In this document: positions 24,333 to 32,954 of the stretch, one piece after another
Layout: the number at the start of each line of letters is the position of its first letter
Position numbering within the stretch: position 1 is the first letter of the stretch
Origin: Lederbergia wuyishanensis
Lineage (GTDB): Bacteria; Bacillota; Bacilli; Bacillales; Bacillaceae_C
Assembly: GCF_022900255.1 (NCBI RefSeq)
Contig: NZ_JALIRM010000013.1
Location: 141,940-205,939, forward strand
Direction: 5' to 3'
DNA: 64,000 nucleotides
Notes under the pieces: generated by a model
Told to the model about the DNA's origin: nothing
The model's database searches: none
Seen by the model: the letters and a program-made list of their open reading frames with translations, nothing else
Position numbers and translations under genes: made by a program

Positions 24333-26345
24333 TTATTCAATATGATCGTTCAAAGTAACACTTTCAATATAGTTAATAAACCTTCTTAATTCTCTCGCTT
24401 GCTCCCTGGTGATTTCTCCTGCCTGATACATTTCATGAATCTTTGAGCGTTCTACATCCATCACTTTTATACGAAGTTCATCTTTTTGTTCTTCTATTTT
24501 TTCATTATAACGGACAGATGGCTTTTTTAATCGCTCAATCAATCTTTTATAATCATGAATGACTTCATAAACGATATCATTTTTTTCAAAGCGATTTGAG
24601 GTTTCTTCTAGTGTTTCAATAGCTGCTTGAAATGCTTTTATTTGAATTTGCTTACCTAAATACAATGTAGCTTTGTCATTCTTTCTTTTATGGATGCGAT
24701 AACGTCTCAATCCTCTTAGAGCCAATCCGATAAGATACATAAATCTAGACCTTATATTATTTGAAAGTACTTCCTCCCTATGGTTTAGAGATTTTTCAAA
24801 TGATTTTAAGACGTTTTCATCCATTCCTTTTTTATCTATCAGTTCTTGAATATATTTTCTCTCAGCTTTCAAACCAATTAATCTTATTTCAGCCATTTTT
24901 TTGTGTTCTTCAGTCGTATCTTCATCTTTCCTTCGTTTCGGATGAATTTGTTGTAATTTCACTTTGTATTCGTCCATCAATTCATAAGCAGCAGTTTTAT
25001 TTTCCTCATTCATTTCCAAACTAATTGTTTGAGTGGCTGCAAGTAAAATCTCCCTTTTAGCTTTTATTAAATCCATTTCGGATGATACTGTCGGAACGTT
25101 TTTACTTAAAAGTGGCAGGAAAACTGTTGCAGCAACTAACGTAAAAAGAATAACTCCAGCAGCCAAAAAGAGAATTAATGAACGTTCCGGAAAGGCATTT
25201 CCGTTTATTATGAGGTACGGGATTGAAAGAACTCCTGCCATTGTAACGGCACCCCGAACTCCTGTTAAACTGATAAATAAACTTGTCTTTAAATTGGGTT
25301 TGATGGACTCGTTTAGTTTATTGTATCGGTAGACCGAATATGAAAAAATGTACGACCAAATAAAACGGATACTTAATATAACAAATCCAATCATAATGAC
25401 GTATAAAACGGCTAAACCATTTCCTATATCAGGATTTTCCACTGTGGACGCCATAGAAGAAGGAATATTTAAGCCTAATAAAAGAAAGACAATACCATTT
25501 AAAATAAATAGTACAATGGTCCAAATATTTTCCGTGAGTACTTGCTCCTCGGCGTTCAACGTTTCCGTGCGTTCTCTAATAAGCGTATGTACTATTCCTG
25601 CTATCACAACAGCAATCACCCCAGAGGCATGAAAAAACTCCTCTGCAATCATATAAATAAGAAACGGCGTTATAATTTGTAACAACGAATGGAAAGTTAC
25701 ATCTTGGATTCCTTGTTTCCGAAGTGTGAAACGGATCCACATGATGAGAAGACTAAGAATAACACCAGATATAGCCCCTACTAAAAACATATAAATAAAG
25801 TCAACAGTTGCTCTTGTTAATGAAAAATTACCTGTCACTACAGCGGCTATAGCATAATTGAACGCAACTAAACCAGAGGCATCATTAATTAATGATTCAC
25901 CTCTAACAAGGTTCAATACCCTCTCTGGAATATGTATTCTTTTCGAAATTCCATTGACCGCTACGGGATCTGTAGGTGATAAAATAGCGGCTAGCGCAAA
26001 GGCAGCTGCTAGCGGGATACTCGGTATCATCCAATGAATAAAAAGCCCGCCAATCATTGTTGTGAGAAGAACTAAAACAATAGCGTTTCCGAAAATTGGA
26101 GCTCTCAACTTCCATAATTCCTTACGTGGGTAATGTCTCCCATCGTTATATAATAGCGGCGCTACAAATAATAATAAAAACCATTCTGTCTCAATAGTGA
26201 ACGAAATGTTCTTAAAGAAAAATGCAAGGACGATTCCAAATGCGATTTGAGTTAATGCTGTAGGAATAAAAGGTATATAATGACTTATAATATTTGAAAT
26301 TAATAAACAAACCAACAATAATAAGACAACCATCAATAACTCCAT
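24333..26345 (-). CDS. nhaK: CPA1-type Na+/H+ antiporter NhaK
   Basis: A 670-residue monovalent cation/proton antiporter of the CPA1 family, the same length as NhaK (YvgP) of B. subtilis. Residues 1-410 form about 12 membrane spans with ILSPTDPVAV and RGESLINDASGLV, the conserved Asp motifs of ion exchange. The C-terminal 260 residues are cytosolic, charged and largely helical (KRRKDEDTTEEHKK), presumably regulatory. It exports Na+, Li+, K+ or Rb+ in exchange for H+, giving alkali and salt tolerance. It is monocistronic. Confidence 0.93.
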   Translation of the reverse strand: MELLMVVLLLLVCLLISNIISHYIPFIPTALTQIAFGIVLAFFFKNISFTIETEWFLLLFVAPLLYNDGRHYPRKELWKLRAPIFGNAIVLVLLTTMIGGLFIHWMIPSIPLAAAFALAAILSPTDPVAVNGISKRIHIPERVLNLVRGESLINDASGLVAFNYAIAAVVTGNFSLTRATVDFIYMFLVGAISGVILSLLIMWIRFTLRKQGIQDVTFHSLLQIITPFLIYMIAEEFFHASGVIAVVIAGIVHTLIRERTETLNAEEQVLTENIWTIVLFILNGIVFLLLGLNIPSSMASTVENPDIGNGLAVLYVIMIGFVILSIRFIWSYIFSYSVYRYNKLNESIKPNLKTSLFISLTGVRGAVTMAGVLSIPYLIINGNAFPERSLILFLAAGVILFTLVAATVFLPLLSKNVPTVSSEMDLIKAKREILLAATQTISLEMNEENKTAAYELMDEYKVKLQQIHPKRRKDEDTTEEHKKMAEIRLIGLKAERKYIQELIDKKGMDENVLKSFEKSLNHREEVLSNNIRSRFMYLIGLALRGLRRYRIHKRKNDKATLYLGKQIQIKAFQAAIETLEETSNRFEKNDIVYEVIHDYKRLIERLKKPSVRYNEKIEEQKDELRIKVMDVERSKIHEMYQAGEITREQARELRRFINYIESVTLNDHIE

Positions 26346-26545
26346 ATAGCCAATTCCCTTCTAATGGACTACTCTATATTGGTATACCCTGCTTCATTAT
26401 TGGTATTTACATTAATCACTTAAATCTTACAAAAAAGTCTATATGGAAATAAAATAAATCCATACAGACTTCCCCATTAAGTGTTAAATCCCTTTTTTTA
26501 AATATTTTTAATAACCTTTTATTATGTTAAACAGTTTTTCATTGT

Positions 26546-27091
26546 TCATTTAATAGTTTGAAAAAGCGGCAGATATTCTAGGTAAAAAATATCCTCTCGA
26601 TTCTTTGCGTCGCCTTCAGCAAGGATAGCTGCTTTAGCAGCCACAATGGCACCTGCTTCTTTGACCAATTCTTCAAGTACTCGAAGCGATTCACCCGTAC
26701 TAATCACATCATCGACTAGCGCTACTCGTTTTCCTTTTATAAACTCAGCATCCGCTCCATCAAGGCATAGCAGCTGCTCCTTTTGAGTCGTAATGGATGT
26801 GACTTTATTAACAAGAGGCATATCCATATAAGGCTTCACATTTTTTCTCGCAACAACATATCTGGACATTCCAAGCTGCTTTGAAAGTTCATATACGAAT
26901 GGAATTCCTTTTGCTTCCGCGGTAACAAGCACATCGACCTCTGGTAATTTTTCTGCCAATAATGGTGCTGATTTACTTACAATTTCAGTGTCGCCGAGGA
27001 TTACAAAGCTTGCTATGCTCAACGTATCAGAAATAGGGATAATGGGTAATTCCCTTGTTATGTCTCCAATTTGCAAAGTATATGTTTTCAT
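26546..27091 (-). CDS. Purine phosphoribosyltransferase family protein
   Basis: A 181-residue type I phosphoribosyltransferase. The PRPP loop RVALVDDVISTGES lies at about 122-135. VTAEAKGIPFVYELSKQLG and YVVARKNVKPYM resemble adenine/xanthine PRTases. It follows a purine-type permease gene after 13 bases in an operon with a guanine riboswitch at its head, so guanine or xanthine salvage is the likely role. It differs from Xpt proper in sequence, so no symbol is given. Confidence 0.85.
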   Translation of the reverse strand: MKTYTLQIGDITRELPIIPISDTLSIASFVILGDTEIVSKSAPLLAEKLPEVDVLVTAEAKGIPFVYELSKQLGMSRYVVARKNVKPYMDMPLVNKVTSITTQKEQLLCLDGADAEFIKGKRVALVDDVISTGESLRVLEELVKEAGAIVAAKAAILAEGDAKNREDIFYLEYLPLFQTIK

Positions 27092-27104
27092 TTAGAACCC
27101 TCCA

Positions 27105-28181
27105 TTAAAATCCAAATACGTTCATTAAAAATTGAACAACTACACCTGAAAGCATTCCGAGGAATGGATCTGTAATGGCTGTCACAATCATTGTAATAGC
27201 ACCTACGATACCTGAGCCCGCTCCTTCACCTGTTAATGCAGTAATCGCATTACCCGGAAGTGTCACAATAGCACCTAACACAAAAAGGAAACCAGCTATG
27301 GAAGCACTCGGTACAAACTTACCGATTTTAGGCAGTAATCCTGTCAATAAAATGACAGCCATCAACACCATCATCAATACGCCTGACCAAACAGCATGAG
27401 GGGCGCTAGCTGTTGCGGAAATGATGATTTCTACTGGTGCACCGCCGAAGAATGAAGAAACCATATCAGCGAAACTACTAATCACTGTCAGAACGTCGAC
27501 ATTGACTGCTTTATTAGCAATTTCTCCGTTGATTTTTCCAAAAGCGATGTTCGCTCCAATATTCAAGCAGACCATTGCAAGAGCACCACGTAAAACGCTA
27601 GGGTTCATAATCAATTTTTGACGAATAAAGCCATCTTTTATTGATTCCTGCTTCACCATAGATTCAATTTTATTTTTTGATAAAAAGTAACGAACGATAC
27701 TGGATAAAATGACAGAAGCTGTAATGGTATACACCAAATCCTTTGTTGCAAAATAAACGACAAGTGCACTCGCCATCGAAGTTATTCCACTAATTTTATC
27801 GCTCTTTGCCATGTCCCAAGACACTTTTGAAAGCATAATTCCAACACCGGCCATCATTCCTGTTGTAATAATAGGCCCAATCCATGTTATCAAAGACTCC
27901 AGAAACCCAAAAAGGCCGATTATGAGTAGTATAGCGCCACCAAAAAAGATCATCGATAATCTTTCACGCATACTTCTACCCATTGTACCAGCCAATGTAA
28001 TCGTCTCTGCTTGATATGAAATTACTGCAACATTACTAGTTGCTGCATTCCCAACCGCACCTACTAAAAATGCTGCAGCTGTTGGAATAGTTGCAAAACC
28101 AAAAGTCATTGCTAATAAACCTTGTGGCAGTCCATTTAATACTCCACTTAAAGCAGCCAAAATATCTTTCCAAATTTCCAT
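27105..28181 (-). CDS. NCS2-like purine/xanthine permease
   Basis: A 358-residue polytopic protein (10 or more hydrophobic segments) of the nucleobase-cation symporter NCS2/SLC23-like type, shorter than the usual 430-450. Motifs include FGFATIPTAAAFLVGAVGNAATSNVA near the start, FFGGAPVEIIISATASAPHAVWSG in the middle and a Gly-rich SIAGFLFVLGAIVTLPGNA late. Together with the downstream PRTase and the upstream guanine riboswitch, it is predicted to import guanine, hypoxanthine or xanthine. A GAGGGG site precedes the ATG. Confidence 0.85.
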   Translation of the reverse strand: MEIWKDILAALSGVLNGLPQGLLAMTFGFATIPTAAAFLVGAVGNAATSNVAVISYQAETITLAGTMGRSMRERLSMIFFGGAILLIIGLFGFLESLITWIGPIITTGMMAGVGIMLSKVSWDMAKSDKISGITSMASALVVYFATKDLVYTITASVILSSIVRYFLSKNKIESMVKQESIKDGFIRQKLIMNPSVLRGALAMVCLNIGANIAFGKINGEIANKAVNVDVLTVISSFADMVSSFFGGAPVEIIISATASAPHAVWSGVLMMVLMAVILLTGLLPKIGKFVPSASIAGFLFVLGAIVTLPGNAITALTGEGAGSGIVGAITMIVTAITDPFLGMLSGVVVQFLMNVFGF

Positions 28182-28496
28182 GTTGATCCCCTCTCATCAC
28201 ACCATCGCTACGGAATACAACTCATATGAGAAGTATAGTGAATGGGACTTTTAGAAAAGAGCAAACTTAGTGCTACTAGGCGTATACTACAAGAAAATGG
28301 CCAGAGAGAACTGAGAATTAATCAAATCTCTACACAAAATGTAAGTGCAGAGTTCCATATTTAAGTAGCCTCTTTCTCAGCCCTATACCATTTTTTAAGT
28401 AGTTTACTAGTCATTAAGCAAATTTGCTGCTAATCAATAAAAAGTCGTTATAAAAGAAATGAGAGAACATCTTAATAGATGAAATCATGTCCTTTT
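28182..28496 (-). promoter_or_regulatory. Long leader and expression platform of the purine operon
   Basis: About 300 bases separate the riboswitch aptamer from the permease start. Just behind the aptamer, GGACAT and ATGTTC (complements of 28487-28492 and 28465-28470) can pair, with an inner CATCT/AGATG stem and a U-rich run, forming a probable terminator. Further on, CTCT-CAC and GTG-AGAG arms (28328-28352) form a small hairpin, and TATACT near 28235 could be a -10 of a second promoter. No ORF was seen. Confidence 0.5.
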
Positions 28497-28564
28497 ATCC
28501 ATAGTAGAGCAATTATGGTTGCTCCGTAGAAACTCCTGAACCAGATTATCAGGATTATATGGAT
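28497..28564 (-). promoter_or_regulatory. Guanine-class purine riboswitch aptamer
   Basis: Read on the minus strand, P1 arms ATCCATA and TATGGAT enclose the conserved core: ATAATCCTGATAATCTGG, TTCAGGAGTTTCTAC and GAGCAACC...TTGCTC. The specificity position in CTACTATGG is C, which pairs with guanine/hypoxanthine, not adenine. It controls the downstream permease/PRTase operon, most likely by premature termination when guanine is plentiful. Confidence 0.93.
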
Positions 28565-28635
28565 GGGTGTTTGTTGTATTTTTTTTTGGCAAAATAAAAA
28601 TATCACAAAAAAAAGACATGTACAATCATTTTTTT

Positions 28636-28663
28636 AGGCACCGAATTCATAGATTCGGTGCCT
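28636..28663. other. Strong palindrome after the yhcH-like gene
   Basis: AGGCACCGAAT (28636-28646) pairs perfectly with ATTCGGTGCCT (28653-28663). It lies 6 bases beyond the yhcH-like stop codon, where a terminator is expected. However, the T run is on the plus strand before the hairpin, so the minus-strand transcript would have As after it. Confidence 0.6.
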
Positions 28664-28669
28664 AAGTCT

Positions 28670-29113
28670 TTATTGATATAATATTTTATAAACAACTTTG
28701 CTAATATTTTCTTCTACTTCTTTATGAGCACCAACTAAATGTGTATCTTCCGGGAAGCAAATGAGAGCATAGCCTTTTTGCAAATAACCGCAAAATTTAT
28801 TGTCGGATACAACATCTCCAAAGAAAATATCGTTATCAGCGTCATACTCCGTTGTATTCATTAATTCTTGAACATTCGCGACTTCCACATATTCTTTTCC
28901 ATCTAAAACAATATGGATATCAATATAATTCTTGTGTGCCTCATATCTTTTTTCATTCAAAGAAGTCGTTGTAAATGCAATTTTGTTTTTTTGAAAATCA
29001 TCTGATTTATTTTCTTCCTCGACACGACCTGCAATAATATCTTGAAGGGCACTATTTAATTTTTGATTGTTAAAAGTATACTGAGCTAAGTTCTCTAATT
29101 TATCGAAAATCAT
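28670..29113 (-). CDS. YhcH/YjgK/YiaL family protein
   Basis: A 147-residue protein of the YhcH/YjgK/YiaL (DUF386) family, a cupin-like beta fold related to EbgC. Diagnostic parts are YEAHKNYIDIHIVLDGKEYVEV (metal-ligand His and Glu) and FCFPEDTHLVGA-like FPEDTHLVGAHKEVEENISKVVYKI. Relatives are tied to sialic acid or sugar catabolism (YhcH) or anomeric control of sugars. The frame opens at 29143, but the ATG at 29113 follows GAGGAG and is chosen. No sugar genes are adjacent, so the substrate is unknown. Confidence 0.87.
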   Translation of the reverse strand: MIFDKLENLAQYTFNNQKLNSALQDIIAGRVEEENKSDDFQKNKIAFTTTSLNEKRYEAHKNYIDIHIVLDGKEYVEVANVQELMNTTEYDADNDIFFGDVVSDNKFCGYLQKGYALICFPEDTHLVGAHKEVEENISKVVYKILYQ

Positions 29114-29335
29114 GCAAGCTTTTCTCCTCTGTAATAAAGTCATTTTCTTTTATAATCATATCCACTTTGACATAAGATCTAGATATAAAAGAACCTTTTT
29201 ATTTTATCATCCTGAGGCGGAAAAGGAATAGAGCTAAATCCGTTATACATTTAACAAAATCATAACCTCTAATTTTAAATACTATGTACATGTATAGACA
29301 TTGACACTTCTTGCTATTTTTAATAATCTGTTACT

Positions 29336-29833
29336 CTAACTCTTATCATCAAAAAATATATGGTCTAAAGCTATATTTTTTGTAATAGAAAGCACTCCAA
29401 AGGAATAATGCTTTTGTCTTCGTTTATCAGTAGGAGAACCAGGATTAAAGATGGTCACATTGCCTACCTTTTTCATTATTGGAATGTGAGAATGACCAAA
29501 AATTAGAAGATCGATTTGTTCATCCTTAAACATTTCTAATGCCCTTTTTTCGGTTGTTTTTCCTTTTCCATCGCCATGTGTTAATCCGATTGTGTACGAT
29601 CCAATCTTTATAATCTTCTTTTTTCCGAAGAAATTTTGCAAATCCTCGCTATCGATATTCCCTGCCACTCCTTCAACTGGAGCATATTGCATCAACTCTT
29701 CATGCAAATTCAGCGTTTGCCAATCACCTGCATGAAGAATTAAATCGGTGTTTTTAAGCTCATCGACTAGTCTTGTAGGAAGTTTTTTTGCCATCTTTGG
29801 CATATGAGTGTCTGCGATAATTACTATTTTCAT
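29336..29833 (-). CDS. YfcE/MJ0936-type metallophosphodiesterase
   Basis: A 165-residue calcineurin-like phosphodiesterase of the MJ0936/YfcE type. Metal ligands are visible in order: IADTHMP (DxH), HAGDW (GD), GVAGNID (GN), LTHGDGKG (GH/D) and FGHSHIP (GHxH). It probably hydrolyses phosphodiesters with manganese; the physiological substrate is unknown. Translation may start at ATG 29833 or at a GTG three codons earlier. It is monocistronic. Confidence 0.88.
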   Translation of the reverse strand: MKIVIIADTHMPKMAKKLPTRLVDELKNTDLILHAGDWQTLNLHEELMQYAPVEGVAGNIDSEDLQNFFGKKKIIKIGSYTIGLTHGDGKGKTTEKRALEMFKDEQIDLLIFGHSHIPIMKKVGNVTIFNPGSPTDKRRQKHYSFGVLSITKNIALDHIFFDDKS

Positions 29834-29906
29834 TCTTTTCACTTCTCTGTTCTTTTTAGTTTAAAGTACGATTTGTTTGCCTTTGTGGAATACTAACATC
29901 ACGAAA

Positions 29907-29933
29907 AATCCTTTCCAAGAGGTGGAAAGGATT
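29907..29933 (-). terminator. Terminator of katE
   Basis: AATCCTTTCC (29907-29916) pairs with GGAAAGGATT (29924-29933). On the minus strand TTTTT follows. It lies 10 bases after the katE stop. Confidence 0.9.
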
Positions 29934-29942
29934 CTCTTATTA

Positions 29943-31976
29943 TTAAACGATTTTTCGGTCCCAGTGGCGATGCATTGTTATTGCTTCAATAAACTTATGA
30001 GCAAATTGATGAATATCATTACCAATCACCACTCCTGAACTATTTACCATTTTTTCTTTAAGGAAATTTTTTCCCTCATGTGTAGTACCTATAGTCTTAA
30101 AATGTTTAAAGGCTTCTTCGAGATAATAGGTTACATCCTGATTAAATTTTGCGTTTCCTCCATCTCCTCCACCAATATAGATGGCATCCAATAAAACTGG
30201 ATCAGATGTTAAAAAAGTTTGATCTATCATCAATTCTGTCCCATCAGAAGCCTTTATATTTCCAAATTTTTCACTTATAATCTGGACTTCAATGCCCTCA
30301 GCTTTTAAAGCATTTAAAACAACATGTATGTCAGGTCCATTAAAATCATGCCCAATGATTACACCAACTTTACGTGTATAAGGCGTTTTCTTTGTGTTTA
30401 ATTGGCTTAATGCGGGAGATGACTTTGTTATATTCGATTCCTTAGCCCCTGGTGGTGTTACACCAATCGCATCCGCTACCGCGGCGGCCATCTCAGCGTT
30501 AACATTAGAAAACATATCGACTACTTGCTGTCGTACAGATTTACTCATTACTTTTCCTAGTTCAAATGAGAAGGCATCAATGATATGCATTTGTTCTGGC
30601 TGACTCATGCTATTCCAAAACATTGTCGCTTGAGAAAAGTGATCCTTAAAACTATCGCTCCTTCTCCGCACTTTATGTCCTTCTATTTTTTCCTGATAAT
30701 GGACAAATCCACCCTCTGCAGCACTTACTGGAGTAGGTGTATTGTTTGCCAATGAATTATTATGATAACTCACTTGTCCTTTATTAATCGTTTGGCGTCC
30801 GTACCCATCACGCTGATTATTATGGAATGGGCAGACAGGACGATTAATGGGCAATTCATGAAAATTCGGCCCGCCAAGGCGAATTAATTGTGTATCAGTA
30901 TAAGAAAATAACCTCCCCTGCAACAAAGGATCGTTAGTAAAGTCAATACCTGGTACGATATGACCTGGGTGGAATGCCACTTGTTCTGTTTCCGCAAATA
31001 CATTATCTACATTGCGGTTCAGTGTCATTTTACCAATGATTTTCACAGGTACATCTTCTTCCGGCCACAATTTTGTAGGGTCTAGTATATCAAAATCAAA
31101 TGAAAATTCCTCTTCCTCTTCGATGAGTTGCACGCCTAATTCATATTCAACATATTTACCCATTTCAATTGATTCCCACAAGTCACGACGATGAAAATCA
31201 GGATCCTTTCCCGATATTTTTTGTGCTTCATCCCACACGAGAGAATGGACACCCAATAGTGGTTTCCAGTGAAATTTTACAAAGTGAGCTTTTCCTTGAT
31301 CATTTACAAATCTGAATGTGTGGACACCAAAGCCTTCCATCATTCGAAAGCTTCTTGGTATGGCTCGGTCTGACATATGCCACATTACCATGTGGGCAGA
31401 TTCTTGATTATTCGCTACAAAATCCCAGAACGTATCGTGTGCGGATGCAGCCTGAGGCATTTCATTATGTGGCTCGGGTTTCACCGCATGGATTAGGTCA
31501 GGGAACTTAATTGCATCCTGAATAAAAAAGACCGGAATATTATTACCAACCAGGTCAAAATTCCCTTCTTCAGTATAAAATTTTGTTGCGAATCCCCTAA
31601 CATCTCGTACTGTTTCAGCCGAACCGCGTGAACCGGCCACTGTTGAAAAGCGAACAAATACCGGTGTTTTTACCGATGGGTCTTGTAAAAATTTCGCACT
31701 TGTATAATCCTTCATAGATTCGTATAATTCAAACTCACCATGAGCAGCAAAACCGCGTGCATGAACTACCCGCTCTGGTATTCTTTCGTGGTCAAAGTGT
31801 GTTATTTTTTCTCGAAAGTGAAAATCCTCCATTAAAGTTGGACCACGTTCACCTGCTTTTAAAGAAAATTCATCCTCCGATAATTTTAGCCCTTGATTGG
31901 TTGTCATTTCTTTTCCTTGATCATTGGCGCGAAACTGTTCCAATTGCTCCTGTTTCTTGTTCCCATTTTCTTTCAT
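29943..31976 (-). CDS. katE: Large-subunit catalase KatE (HPII type)
   Basis: A 677-residue clade-2 catalase that converts hydrogen peroxide to water and oxygen with heme. The active-site region is ERVVHARGFAAHG, the heme-tyrosine region is GRLFSYTDTQLIRLG, and NFHELPINRP is also conserved. The extra C-terminal flavodoxin-like domain (about 535-677, VGVIIGHDFNGPDI) marks the large-subunit type. The frame extends to 32009; the ATG at 31976 follows GGGAGG and is chosen. A sigma-B-type promoter upstream predicts general-stress induction, as for katE of B. subtilis. Confidence 0.95.
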   Translation of the reverse strand: MKENGNKKQEQLEQFRANDQGKEMTTNQGLKLSEDEFSLKAGERGPTLMEDFHFREKITHFDHERIPERVVHARGFAAHGEFELYESMKDYTSAKFLQDPSVKTPVFVRFSTVAGSRGSAETVRDVRGFATKFYTEEGNFDLVGNNIPVFFIQDAIKFPDLIHAVKPEPHNEMPQAASAHDTFWDFVANNQESAHMVMWHMSDRAIPRSFRMMEGFGVHTFRFVNDQGKAHFVKFHWKPLLGVHSLVWDEAQKISGKDPDFHRRDLWESIEMGKYVEYELGVQLIEEEEEFSFDFDILDPTKLWPEEDVPVKIIGKMTLNRNVDNVFAETEQVAFHPGHIVPGIDFTNDPLLQGRLFSYTDTQLIRLGGPNFHELPINRPVCPFHNNQRDGYGRQTINKGQVSYHNNSLANNTPTPVSAAEGGFVHYQEKIEGHKVRRRSDSFKDHFSQATMFWNSMSQPEQMHIIDAFSFELGKVMSKSVRQQVVDMFSNVNAEMAAAVADAIGVTPPGAKESNITKSSPALSQLNTKKTPYTRKVGVIIGHDFNGPDIHVVLNALKAEGIEVQIISEKFGNIKASDGTELMIDQTFLTSDPVLLDAIYIGGGDGGNAKFNQDVTYYLEEAFKHFKTIGTTHEGKNFLKEKMVNSSGVVIGNDIHQFAHKFIEAITMHRHWDRKIV

Positions 31977-32021
31977 GATAGACCTCCCAATAGGAATGTA
32001 TAAAAGCATTACAATTTTCTG

Positions 32022-32046
32022 ATACCCTATTGGAATATGAACAAAC
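32022..32046 (-). promoter_or_regulatory. Sigma-B-type promoter of katE
   Basis: On the minus strand GTTTGT (complement of 32041-32046) is followed after 13 bases by GGGTAT (complement of 32022-32027). This fits the sigma-B consensus GTTTAA-N12-15-GGGTAT and lies about 45 bases before the start codon. Confidence 0.8.
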
Positions 32047-32152
32047 AGATATTTTTAATTCTCCGTGCTAAGTGAAAAATCTATACTTTTTACTTATTAC
32101 CGCTAACCATCTTTTTTACTAATTCCTTATTGCGGTTTGTACATCTATCATT

Positions 32153-32395
32153 ATGTATGTGAAGAGAGAATTGCCAATTTATAACCCTAGAGATTGGCCG
32201 TTTATATGAGCCATTTTACCTTGGTTAATCGTTTTAATTATTTATACCTTTCATGAGGCAAATCGATTGAACTTTATTGCAATTGGAGTATCGATTGAAA
32301 AAGAACGGATTACGATACTTCTAACAGCCGTAGCACTAGCTGCATCCCCTGTTTCCTTAACGGGTGGAATGGCAATTTATCAGTTTTGTATTTAA
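32153..32395 (+). pseudogene. Small two-span membrane protein gene interrupted by TGA
   Basis: An 80-codon frame runs from ATG 32153 to TAA 32393 with one stop, TGA at 32207-32209. Before it the reading is KRELPIYNPRDWPFI. After it comes AILPWLIVLIIYTFHEANRFN, FIAIGVSIEKERITI and ALAASPVSLTGGMAIYQF. The two halves read as one small membrane protein with the stop at a position well suited to Trp (TGG to TGA). No Shine-Dalgarno site precedes the ATG. The family is not recognised. Most likely a decayed gene; a sequence error cannot be excluded. Confidence 0.6.
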
Positions 32396-32535
32396 GTTGT
32401 AGTATTGTGAAGGCCATGTTTATTTTCTGTTACTGTTGTTAAGCTAGGTTGAAACAATTAAAAGATGTAGATAAGCGCTCGATGATAGAAATCTAGCTAA
32501 AATAACAGTTCATCTACGCAGTTTTAAAGCATAAT

Positions 32536-32564
32536 AAAATGCACTCTTTTATAGGGTGCATTTT
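32536..32564. terminator. Bidirectional terminator
   Basis: AAAATGCAC and GTGCATTTT arms (from 32536 to 32564) are flanked by Ts on the plus strand and TTTT on the minus strand. It ends the HhH gene at 32579 on the minus strand. Confidence 0.8.
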
Positions 32565-32578
32565 TTTACATTTATTCC

Positions 32579-32788
32579 TTAGCGAAAAGTCCAGCCCTTT
32601 TCAGCAAGTGCCTCAAGAATTACTGCAATTGCTTTTGGCCCCATTCCGTGTAATTTTAAAAGATCAGCCTCATAAACATTTGTTAATTGCTCTAGCTTTT
32701 CGTAACCAGCTCCTGCTAGCGCCCGCTTTGCAGGTTTCGATAGTCCCTTCAGCTGGTCAAAATCATTTACATTTTTATTTTGCTCCAT
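32579..32788 (-). CDS. Small helix-hairpin-helix protein
   Basis: A 69-residue protein resembling the C-terminal DNA-binding domain of RNA polymerase alpha: LSKPAKRALAGAGYEKLEQLTNV, then EADLLKLHGMGPKAIAVILEAL, where LHGMGPKA is the helix-hairpin-helix core. It probably binds DNA or protein without sequence specificity. The frame opens 11 codons earlier; the ATG at 32788 with GGTGA upstream fits best. Similar stand-alone HhH proteins are common and uncharacterised in Bacillus. Confidence 0.82.
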   Translation of the reverse strand: MEQNKNVNDFDQLKGLSKPAKRALAGAGYEKLEQLTNVYEADLLKLHGMGPKAIAVILEALAEKGWTFR

Positions 32789-32918
32789 ATTGTGTTCACC
32801 AACTTTCAATCTACTGCACACATTGTGAGATGATTTACATGAATAAGGGTGTTTCTGTTTAAATTATATAATCTTTATTTTAATATTTGATATCCGTTTA
32901 ATTATTCCTCCTTATATA

Positions 32919-32954
32919 AGCATAGAACCCGCCGAAAATCGACGAGTTCTATGC
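32919..32954 (-). terminator. Hairpin at the end of the two-gene membrane operon
   Basis: AGCATAGAAC (32919-32928) pairs with GTTCTATGCT (32945-32954), directly after the stop of the 469-residue protein. The following minus-strand bases TTATATAAGG are only partly T-rich, so termination strength is uncertain. Confidence 0.6.

Noticed and set aside
24290..24337. Hairpin overlapping the nhaK stop (AATAAGTG/CACTTATT)
   Set aside because: Imperfect stem with no U run on the minus strand; termination not convincing.
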